Shown piece after piece: positions 1 through 5,262 of a DNA stretch of 5,262 nt (its first letter is position 1; each line of letters begins with the position of its first letter). The stretch comes from a bacterium (GTDB taxonomy: Bacteria; Patescibacteriota; Minisyncoccia; Minisyncoccales; PEYH01). Made by a program: the position numbers and the translations under genes. Location of the stretch: the NCBI GenBank assembly GCA_021161645.1, contig JAGHAC010000003.1, positions 1 to 5,262 on the forward strand, given 5' to 3'. The notes beneath the pieces were generated by a model. That model had not been told where the DNA came from, made no database searches, and saw nothing but the letters and a program-made list of their open reading frames with translations.

Positions 1-1547
1 TGTTTGCTGTTTTTATATATTTTAAAAACCCAAAGTCCAAGATAAATGTATTTTTTTCGGGAAGCGTCCTAATGATTGTTCTTTGGAGCATTTCGGTTAT
101 CTTTGCCAATTTAACCAATGGATACGTCCTCTGGATTAAAAGCGCTTATTTTTGCAGTACCGTTGCACTTTTGTTTTTTCTCTCCTTCTTAAGATATTTT
201 CCATCTCCCAAGTTGCCTTTTAATAAGATAATTTTTTATCTTCTGGTATTCCTTGGAATAATTTTTCTATCTCTTATTTATCCCACAAGATTTCTTATTA
301 AATTAGATCCATCGATTCAATATACCCAACAAATCAATCCCGATGAAATATTCGGTATAGGAATAGATTTCTATTTATATTATTTTGTATTTTATATGAT
401 TTTCGCACTATCTAGTTTTTTAAGTAAATACAAAAAAGCCAACAAAATAGAAAAAATGCAGATTAAATTGACCGCCGCGGGAATTTTAATTTTTATGTTC
501 TTAGCCATTCTGGCTAATCTGTTTATCCCTCGGTTTTTTGAAATAGATCTTGGCAACATTGGGCCTGCTTTCTCGTTTATTATGGTTGGATTCATAGGAT
601 ATGCCATTGGGCGCTATAAGCTTTTCGAGTTAAAGATTATTGCAACAGAAATTATAATTGTTCTCATTTGGACAATTCTCCTAGTTCAAATTATGGTTGC
701 AGAGAATACTTTCTTAAAAGTACTAGGCGGCATTGTTTTAATAACCTTCTCATTTCTTGGCTATTCTTTAGTCAAAAGTATTCACAAAGAGATCGAATTT
801 CGGAAAAAACTACAAAAAGCATACCAAGAACTTAAACAATTAGATAAAGCAAAAACCGAATTCATTTCTATCGCCTCGCATCAACTAAGAACTCCACTCA
901 CTGCTATTAAAGGGTATGTTTCTCTCTTAATTGAAGGAAGTTACGGAAAAATTCCACCCAAAGCAAAAGCGCCTTTGAAAAATATTTATAAAACAAACGA
1001 ACAACTTATAAAACTTGTAAATAATCTTTTGGACATTTCAAGAATTGAATCTGGCAAAACTACATTACGCTTCCAAAAAGTATCCTTAGAAAAAATAATA
1101 AATGAAATTATAGAAGAACTAAAGCCAGAGGCAGATAAAAAGGGTTTATATATAAAGTTTAAAAGACCTGCTTTTGTCCCTAAAATTATTGCTGACCGGG
1201 AAAAATTAAACCAGGTTTTTTTAAATTTAATAGATAATGCTATTAAATATACCTTGAAAGGCGGAGTTGTTATTTCTATTGAACCTCAAACTTCGAATAT
1301 ACTAGTAAAAGTAATGGATACCGGAATTGGAATGGAAAAACAAGATTTTTCTTCCTTATTTAGAAGCTTTAAAAGAGGAAAAGAAGGATCAAAAACATGG
1401 ACTGGCGGAAGCGGCATAGGAGTGTATATAGCAAAAAAATTTGTTGATGCTCACCACGGAAGTATTTGGGCTGAGTCCAAAGGTAAAAATAAGGGAACTA
1501 CTTTTTATGTAAAGCTTCCTCTAAAGCCTAAAAGTTCTCACTCTTGA
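1..1547 (+). CDS. Membrane sensor histidine kinase, 7TM-type N-terminus (5' end outside window)
   Basis: This is a two-component sensor kinase that should autophosphorylate a histidine with ATP and pass the phosphate to an unidentified response regulator. Residues are numbered from the ATG at 72. Segments near 1-15, 24-43, 53-71, 97-117, 133-153, 162-182, 189-208 and 214-234 are hydrophobic, so the sensor is a multi-pass membrane region. A charged linker (about 238-262) follows, with no clear HAMP or PAS domain. The kinase core is complete: H-box HQLRTPL with phospho-acceptor H270, N-box DNAIKYT (N389), G1 box DTGIG (D416-G420), F-box near 426-433 and G2 box GGSGIG (445-450). No receiver domain follows. 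The frame stays open upstream of 72 to base 3 and reads FAVFIYFKNPKSKINVFF, the usual first helix and loop of the HisKA_7TM family, so ATG 72 is probably internal despite a GGGAAG at 59-64. TGA at 1545 is the stop. Signal and partner are unknown. The kinase call is very secure; the 7TM family name is from memory of its pattern. Confidence 0.93.
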   Translation, partial: FAVFIYFKNPKSKINVFFSGSVLMIVLWSISVIFANLTNGYVLWIKSAYFCSTVALLFFLSFLRYFPSPKLPFNKIIFYLLVFLGIIFLSLIYPTRFLIKLDPSIQYTQQINPDEIFGIGIDFYLYYFVFYMIFALSSFLSKYKKANKIEKMQIKLTAAGILIFMFLAILANLFIPRFFEIDLGNIGPAFSFIMVGFIGYAIGRYKLFELKIIATEIIIVLIWTILLVQIMVAENTFLKVLGGIVLITFSFLGYSLVKSIHKEIEFRKKLQKAYQELKQLDKAKTEFISIASHQLRTPLTAIKGYVSLLIEGSYGKIPPKAKAPLKNIYKTNEQLIKLVNNLLDISRIESGKTTLRFQKVSLEKIINEIIEELKPEADKKGLYIKFKRPAFVPKIIADREKLNQVFLNLIDNAIKYTLKGGVVISIEPQTSNILVKVMDTGIGMEKQDFSSLFRSFKRGKEGSKTWTGGSGIGVYIAKKFVDAHHGSIWAESKGKNKGTTFYVKLPLKPKSSHS

Positions 1548-1581
1548 ACAAATAGACAAACAGGTTTAAAATATTTTTATT

Positions 1582-3303
1582 ATGAATATTAAAACAATAA
1601 GACATTCTCTTTCTCATATTTTAGCTCACGCAGTTTTAGATTTATATCCTGAAACCAAATTTGGAATTGGCCCTGCTACAGAAACGGGATTCTATTACGA
1701 TTTTGACCTCCCCTCTCCTATTTCAGAAAAGGATCTCAAAAAAATAGAGAAAAGAATGAAGCAGATTATAAGAAAAAATTTGCCCTTCAAAAAAAAGTTT
1801 ATTACTTCAGAAGAAGCAAAAAAATTATTTAGAGATCAACCCTATAAATTGGAACTTATCAAAGAACTGAAAAACTCCAAAGAAAAAATAAGTATTTACC
1901 AGATAGGAAATTTTATTGATCTTTGCCGGGGTCCCCATGTAAAATCAACGAAACAAATTCCTCTAGATGGCTTTAAATTGATTAAAACCGCTGGCGCTTA
2001 CTGGAAAGGATCTGAAAAGAATCCTATGCTTACAAGAATTTATGGTGTTGCTTTTTCTTCAAAAAAAGAACTAGAAGGATATCTGAAACAAATTGAAGAG
2101 GCGCAAAAAAGAGACCATCGTCTACTTGGACAAAAACTCGAACTCTTTATGTTTGACGAAGAAATAGGCGCAGGCCTTCCTCTTTGGCTTCCAAAAGGGG
2201 CTATTCTAAGAAAAATTATTGAAAATTATCTTTATGAGGAGCTTAATAAAGCTGGTTATCAGTGGATTATCTCTCCTCACATTGCTAATATCCAACTCTG
2301 GAAAACATCAGGGCATTGGGATTTTTATAGAGAAAACATCTATTCTCCTATCAAAATCGATAACGAAGAATATCTTCTTAAGCCAATGAACTGCCCTTTT
2401 CACGTTAAAGTTTATAATCACAAAATAAGAAGTTATAAAGATTTACCTTTAAGATTTGCGGAGTTAGGAACAGTATATAGATATGAAAAATCAGGCGTAC
2501 TTCATGGCTTAACCAGAGTAAGAGGTTTTACCCAAGATGATGCTCATATAATTTGCACTCCTGAACAGCTTTTTAAAGAAATTGAAACTCTAGTAAGAAT
2601 GGCTATCAAGACATTAAAAGTGTTTGGCTTCAAAAACTTTGAGATATACCTTGCCACTAGACCCGAAAAATATATTGGCACAAAAAACATCTGGAATAAA
2701 GCAACTAAAGCCCTTAAATCTGCCTTAGAAAAAATGAAAATTGATTATATTGTAGATAGAGGCGGAGGTGCTTTCTATGGGCCTAAAATAGACATTAAGA
2801 TTAAAGACAGTTTAGGAAGACCATGGCAATGTACCACCATCCAAGTTGATTTTAATCTGCCTCAAAGATTTAAAATGACTTATATTGACAAGAATGGAAA
2901 ACGAAAAGAACCAATAATGATCCATCGAGCACTTCTGGGATCAATTGAAAGATTTATAGGAGTTTTACTTGAACACTATGGCGGAGCTCTACCTCTTTGG
3001 CTTTCTCCTGAACAAATCTGGGTAATTCCTGTAAGGTCTTCTCATAGAAAATATGCCAAAAAAATTACCCGAGAACTTCAAGAAATGTCCTTTCGAGTAA
3101 AATTAAAAGACGAAAAAGAAACTCTCTCAAAGAGAATAAGGGAAGGAGAAATTCAAAAAATTCCTTATATTCTTGTAGTGGGAGATAAAGAAATAAAATC
3201 AAAAAAGGTACGTATTCGCAAAAGGCACAAAGGAGATATTGGAGAAAAAACAATTTCCGAGTTTATAAAATTGCTCCAAAACGACATAAAGAAAAGAAAA
3301 TAA
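1582..3303 (+). CDS. thrS: Threonyl-tRNA synthetase lacking the TGS domain
   Basis: This cytoplasmic class II enzyme charges tRNA-Thr with threonine using ATP and removes mischarged serine. At 573 residues it is about 70 shorter than E. coli ThrRS (642) because the N-terminal TGS domain is absent; the protein begins directly at the editing domain. The editing site is intact: HSLSH gives H8 and H12, and CRGPH gives C115 and H119. The catalytic core runs from about 180 to 470, with zinc ligands C271 (MNCPFH), H322 (DDAH) and H448 (IHRALLGS), motif 2 around 291-322 and motif 3 arginine R457. The anticodon-binding domain is about 477-573. The ATG at 1582 is the right start because an in-frame stop lies at 1567 and the conserved sequence begins a few residues in. 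There is no Shine-Dalgarno sequence and no room for a T-box leader in the 34-base gap after the kinase, so co-transcription with the kinase is likely. Confidence 0.97.
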   Translation: MNIKTIRHSLSHILAHAVLDLYPETKFGIGPATETGFYYDFDLPSPISEKDLKKIEKRMKQIIRKNLPFKKKFITSEEAKKLFRDQPYKLELIKELKNSKEKISIYQIGNFIDLCRGPHVKSTKQIPLDGFKLIKTAGAYWKGSEKNPMLTRIYGVAFSSKKELEGYLKQIEEAQKRDHRLLGQKLELFMFDEEIGAGLPLWLPKGAILRKIIENYLYEELNKAGYQWIISPHIANIQLWKTSGHWDFYRENIYSPIKIDNEEYLLKPMNCPFHVKVYNHKIRSYKDLPLRFAELGTVYRYEKSGVLHGLTRVRGFTQDDAHIICTPEQLFKEIETLVRMAIKTLKVFGFKNFEIYLATRPEKYIGTKNIWNKATKALKSALEKMKIDYIVDRGGGAFYGPKIDIKIKDSLGRPWQCTTIQVDFNLPQRFKMTYIDKNGKRKEPIMIHRALLGSIERFIGVLLEHYGGALPLWLSPEQIWVIPVRSSHRKYAKKITRELQEMSFRVKLKDEKETLSKRIREGEIQKIPYILVVGDKEIKSKKVRIRKRHKGDIGEKTISEFIKLLQNDIKKRK

Positions 3304-3369
3304 ACAATTCTTAAAGACTATAAGATACCTATATTTCTTCAACTAATAATAATTAAAAACTAGAAAAAT

Positions 3370-4716
3370 ATGTTAAAGAAACCTATCTCTCTAGTTTTTC
3401 TTCTCTTTTTCCTTTTCTTTGCTGTTTTCAGCTTTACCCATTTTGTATTTGCTCAAGAAGAAAGTAACTCTGCTTCTACCACAATGATATCGCAGGAAGT
3501 ATTAGATGAAATACGGAAGGAAGAAGATATCAGTGCTCAAGATTTGGAAATAAAAGAACCAAAACTTTTACCCGACAGCCCGTTTTATTTTGTGAAAAAC
3601 TGGTGGCGAGGGATTCGGCTTGGTTTAACTTCCGACCCGGCAAAAAAAGCATTACTTCGTCAAAGATTTGCGAATGAAAAATTAATCGAGCTAAAAAAAC
3701 TAGCAGAAAGAAAAAAAGACCCAAAAGCAATAGAGAAAGCAAGAAAAAATTACGAGAAAGAAACCGAGGCTCTTAAAAGAGCGGCTGAAAGAATAAAAAA
3801 TATAAAAGACAAAAAGAAAGTTGAGTCATTTTTAGATAAATTTATAAGACACCAAATTTTACACCAGAAACTATTAGAAAATCTGGAAAATCAAGTACCT
3901 CCAGAAACTTTTGGAAAAGTAAAAGAAACAAGAGAAAAACATCTGGAGAGATTTAAGGATGTAATGCTAAAATTAGAAGATAAAGATAAACTTCCCGAAA
4001 GATTAGAAAAAGCAATAGAAAAAACGAAAGGTTCAGAATTTAAAGAGATTAAGGCATTAGAAATTTTGAAAAGGGTTGAAGAAAAAACAAAAGATGAAGA
4101 GGCTAAAGAGGCTATTCAGAGAGCAAGAGAAAGAATTTTGAACAGAACTAAACAAAGGTTGGAACAGATGCCCGAGAAGAAAAGAAAGACTTTTGAAAAA
4201 TTCATTGAAACACTTCCCGGAGATAAAGAAAAACGATTAGAAATTTTGGAAGATTTAAGAGAAAAATTAAAAGAAAACCCCAAATTGGAAGAGCGTCTAA
4301 AAGAGACAAGAAAAAAGGTTCTTAAAAGAATGGTCCAGAAAAATAAAGAAAAATTAAAGAAAATGGAATGTCCTGAAATTGTTCCCCCAGAAGAGGGATT
4401 CTGCGAAGAAGGAAGAGTAATAATTAAAAAAGATGAAAATGGTTGTCCCCAAATTGTATGCGTGAATCCTTCTCAAATTAAAAAAGAATTAAAAAATCGT
4501 CTTCGCGAAAAACTTTCTGAAAAGAAGCAGAAAGTTTGCATTGATCTTTGGGATCCTGTCTGTGGAAAAGATGGAAAAACTTATTCCAATGCCTGTTTTG
4601 CTAAAATTGCCGGAGTTGAAATTGCTCATAAGGGAATCTGCGAAGATGCAATCAAAGAAAAACTCCCGTCTCTACCTCGTATTCCTAAATCTCTGAAAAA
4701 GGAAATCTCTAAATAA
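3370..4716 (+). CDS. Secreted DUF5667-like helical protein with C-terminal 4-Cys and Kazal-like modules
   Basis: The function is not known. The 448-residue protein starts with a signal peptide: K3 K4, a hydrophobic stretch at 5-22, and a likely signal peptidase I site VFA-QEE after A28. Residues about 66-170 match the DUF5667 pattern (LLPDSPFYFVKNWWRG, then helical SDPAKKALLRQRFANEKL). The stretch to 333 is extremely rich in Lys, Glu and Arg, has no cysteine, and is probably a long helical or coiled-coil stalk; residues 228-259 and 288-320 look like copies of one another. All eight cysteines follow. C334, C345, C359 and C364 form one module. C390, C398, C409 and C424, with PVCGKDGKTYSNAC, form a Kazal-type protease-inhibitor module keeping the usual C-x7-C-x10-C spacing but lacking the first and fifth Kazal cysteines. 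There is no C-terminal anchor or sorting signal, so it may be released or held to the surface by charge. The start has no Shine-Dalgarno sequence, but the signal peptide fixes it. Protease inhibition is an inference. Confidence 0.88.
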   Translation: MLKKPISLVFLLFFLFFAVFSFTHFVFAQEESNSASTTMISQEVLDEIRKEEDISAQDLEIKEPKLLPDSPFYFVKNWWRGIRLGLTSDPAKKALLRQRFANEKLIELKKLAERKKDPKAIEKARKNYEKETEALKRAAERIKNIKDKKKVESFLDKFIRHQILHQKLLENLENQVPPETFGKVKETREKHLERFKDVMLKLEDKDKLPERLEKAIEKTKGSEFKEIKALEILKRVEEKTKDEEAKEAIQRARERILNRTKQRLEQMPEKKRKTFEKFIETLPGDKEKRLEILEDLREKLKENPKLEERLKETRKKVLKRMVQKNKEKLKKMECPEIVPPEEGFCEEGRVIIKKDENGCPQIVCVNPSQIKKELKNRLREKLSEKKQKVCIDLWDPVCGKDGKTYSNACFAKIAGVEIAHKGICEDAIKEKLPSLPRIPKSLKKEISK

Positions 4717-4742
4717 AGAAATCAGAAAAGATAAAATCAAAC

Positions 4743-4785
4743 AGCCCGAAAAGTTAGTTGTAATAAACTTTTCGGGCTAATTTTT
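4743..4785 (+). terminator. Rho-independent terminator after the secreted-protein gene
   Basis: A perfect 13-base-pair stem pairs AGCCCGAAAAGTT (4743-4755) with AACTTTTCGGGCT (4766-4778) around a 10-base loop. AA and a run of five T (4781-4785) follow. It lies 26 bases after the stop of the secreted-protein gene and should end any transcript covering the kinase, thrS and that gene. The T-run ends only five bases before the miaB start codon. Confidence 0.9.
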
Positions 4786-4790
4786 CAAGT

Positions 4791-5051
4791 ATGAAATATC
4801 ATATCATCACATTCGGCTGTCAGATGAATAAAAATGATAGTCAAAGAATTGCAAGAATTTTAGAAATGCTAGGATTTAAAAAGGCCTCAAAAGAAGATGA
4901 GGCAGATTTGGTTGTTGTAAATATGTGCTCAGTTAGGCAGTCGGCTGTAGATAGGGCGTTTTCAAAAACGCAAAACGCAAAACGCAAAACTACAACGAAA
5001 AGTTGCGCGGCAACCTCGTTGCTATGCGCAACTCAAAAGTCAAAATTATAG
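4791..5051 (+). CDS. miaB: tRNA methylthiotransferase MiaB, N-terminal piece ended by a frameshift
   Basis: MiaB is a radical-SAM iron-sulfur enzyme that adds a methylthio group to N6-isopentenyladenosine at position 37 of certain tRNAs. The first 57 residues match the family's N-terminal UPF0004 domain: TFGCQMNKNDSQR holds cluster ligand C10, and NMCSVRQSAVDRAF holds C46. GCQMN favours MiaB over RimO or MtaB. After F57 the frame enters a repeat block, reads a lysine- and threonine-rich string unlike the family, and stops at 5049-5051. The rest of MiaB continues in the -1 frame, so this 86-residue product lacks the third cluster cysteine and the radical-SAM domain and would be inactive. The ATG at 4791 is secure because the conserved sequence begins there. 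No Shine-Dalgarno sequence is present, and a terminator lies directly upstream. The break could be a real mutation, a slippage state or a sequencing error. Confidence 0.85.
   Translation: MKYHIITFGCQMNKNDSQRIARILEMLGFKKASKEDEADLVVVNMCSVRQSAVDRAFSKTQNAKRKTTTKSCAATSLLCATQKSKL
4963..5047 (+). repeat. CAAAANN heptamer array flanking a palindrome, inside miaB
   Basis: Heptamers of the form CAAAANN run on both sides of a GC-rich core. On the left are CAAAAACG (4963, one A longer), CAAAACG (4971), CAAAACG (4978) and CAAAACT (4985). On the right are CAAAAGT (5034) and CAAAATT (5041). The left part contains three tandem copies of CGCAAAA (4969-4989). Because seven is not a multiple of three, gaining or losing a copy shifts the reading frame; one extra copy would put both halves of miaB in frame. 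The encoded KTQNAKRK-like string is unlike MiaB, which suggests acquired or expanded DNA. Confidence 0.75.
5001..5033. repeat. GC-rich palindrome within miaB (four alternating GTTGC/GCAAC blocks)
   Basis: The outer arms AGTTGCGC (5001-5008) and GCGCAACT (5026-5033) are perfectly complementary, and the inner arms GCAAC (5010-5014) and GTTGC (5018-5022) pair around a CTC loop. The four blocks at 5002, 5010, 5018 and 5028 alternate in orientation, so the RNA or single-stranded DNA can form either one long hairpin or two short ones. The core is 19/33 G+C, far above its surroundings. It has no T-run, so it is not a standard terminator. It lies exactly where the miaB frame is lost. Confidence 0.78.
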
Positions 5052-5262
5052 TAACCGGCTGTATCCTACAAAAAGATAAAGAGAGATTTAAGAAATTTGC
5101 TGATGCGGTAGTTGATGTTCAGAATATTCATAATTTACCTCAGATTTTATCAAAATTAGATTTTAAAATCTCTCAAATAAAAATAAAAGATTATCTTGAA
5201 ATTGAGCCGAAATATGAGAAATCGGCTATTGCTTATGTGCCAATTATGACAGGGTGTAATAA
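5024..5262 (+). CDS. miaB: Continuation of miaB in the -1 frame, cut by window end
   Basis: This is the downstream part of the same gene. The frame is open from 4955 to the window end; 5024 is only the nearest in-frame ATG and has no ribosome binding site, so it is not proposed as a true start. Recognisable MiaB sequence begins with SKVKIIVTGCILQKDKERF, whose Cys codon at 5060-5062 is the third ligand of the auxiliary cluster. It continues through the end of the UPF0004 domain to IAYVPIMTGCNN, where the Cys codon at 5255-5257 is the first cysteine of the radical-SAM CxxxCxxC motif. The other two radical-SAM cysteines, the catalytic barrel and the TRAM domain should lie beyond the window. No further frame break is visible after about 5034. 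If the frameshift is a sequencing error, this and the piece starting at 4791 are one intact gene. Confidence 0.82.
   Translation, partial: MRNSKVKIIVTGCILQKDKERFKKFADAVVDVQNIHNLPQILSKLDFKISQIKIKDYLEIEPKYEKSAIAYVPIMTGCN

Noticed and set aside
1534..1549. Hairpin GTTC/GAAC at the kinase stop codon as a terminator
   Set aside because: The stem is only four base pairs and no T-run follows.
1545..1592. Readthrough of the kinase TGA as glycine (genetic code 25)
   Set aside because: The kinase domain already ends normally at this TGA, and readthrough would add only 14 unconserved residues overlapping thrS.
3304..3369. Promoter for the secreted-protein gene, with TATAAG at 3319
   Set aside because: No matching -35 element sits at the right distance, and such A/T strings are expected by chance in this composition.
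3065..3742. Open frames on the minus strand at 3065-3253 and 3530-3742, and another at 392-607
   Set aside because: They are antisense to well-supported genes, have biased leucine/phenylalanine-rich translations, and show no recognisable domain.
4963..5047. CRISPR-like array
   Set aside because: The repeat units are 7 bases with no spacers, and the block lies inside a coding gene.
4955..5050. Programmed -1 ribosomal frameshifting in miaB, with the palindrome as the stimulating hairpin
   Set aside because: The required shift is -1 and a hairpin is present, but no standard slippery heptamer lies 5-9 bases before it. The nearest AAA codon that could re-pair well, at 4965, is too far upstream, and MiaB is not known to use frameshifting.

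Overview
The window looks like a piece of a Patescibacteria (Candidate Phyla Radiation) genome, probably from the Parcubacteria side. The evidence is indirect: AT-rich DNA with lysine- and glutamate-rich proteins, tightly packed same-strand genes with almost no Shine-Dalgarno sequences, a histidine kinase with a multi-pass 7TM-type sensor region, a short threonyl-tRNA synthetase without the TGS domain, and a secreted DUF5667-like protein with a Kazal-type tail. This lineage call is an inference from gene content. The kinase ends in TGA exactly where its family normally ends, so TGA is read as stop and the Gracilibacteria/SR1 code (TGA = Gly) does not apply.

Layout, all on the + strand: (1) bases 1-1547, a membrane sensor histidine kinase whose true start lies upstream of the window; (2) 1582-3303, thrS; (3) 3370-4716, a secreted, highly charged alpha-helical protein with eight cysteines confined to its C-terminus, forming a 4-Cys module and a 4-Cys Kazal-like module; (4) 4743-4785, a strong intrinsic terminator; (5) 4791 to the window end, the N-terminal half of miaB (tRNA methylthiotransferase), broken by a frameshift and cut off by the window edge. 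The 34-base and 66-base gaps before thrS and the secreted protein hold no terminator, so genes 1-3 could be one transcript ending at 4785. Their functions (signalling, translation, secretion) do not form an obvious pathway.

The most interesting spot is 4963-5047 inside miaB. A run of CAAAANN heptamers surrounds a GC-rich 33-base palindrome built from four alternating GTTGC/GCAAC blocks. The block sits between the second and third iron-sulfur cysteines of MiaB, makes that linker about eleven codons longer than usual, and coincides with the frameshift. It resembles a small palindromic element inserted in a gene, or a slippage-prone repeat. One extra heptamer would restore the reading frame. A sequencing or assembly error remains possible. 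I saw no CRISPR array, tRNA, rRNA, insertion sequence or defence system.
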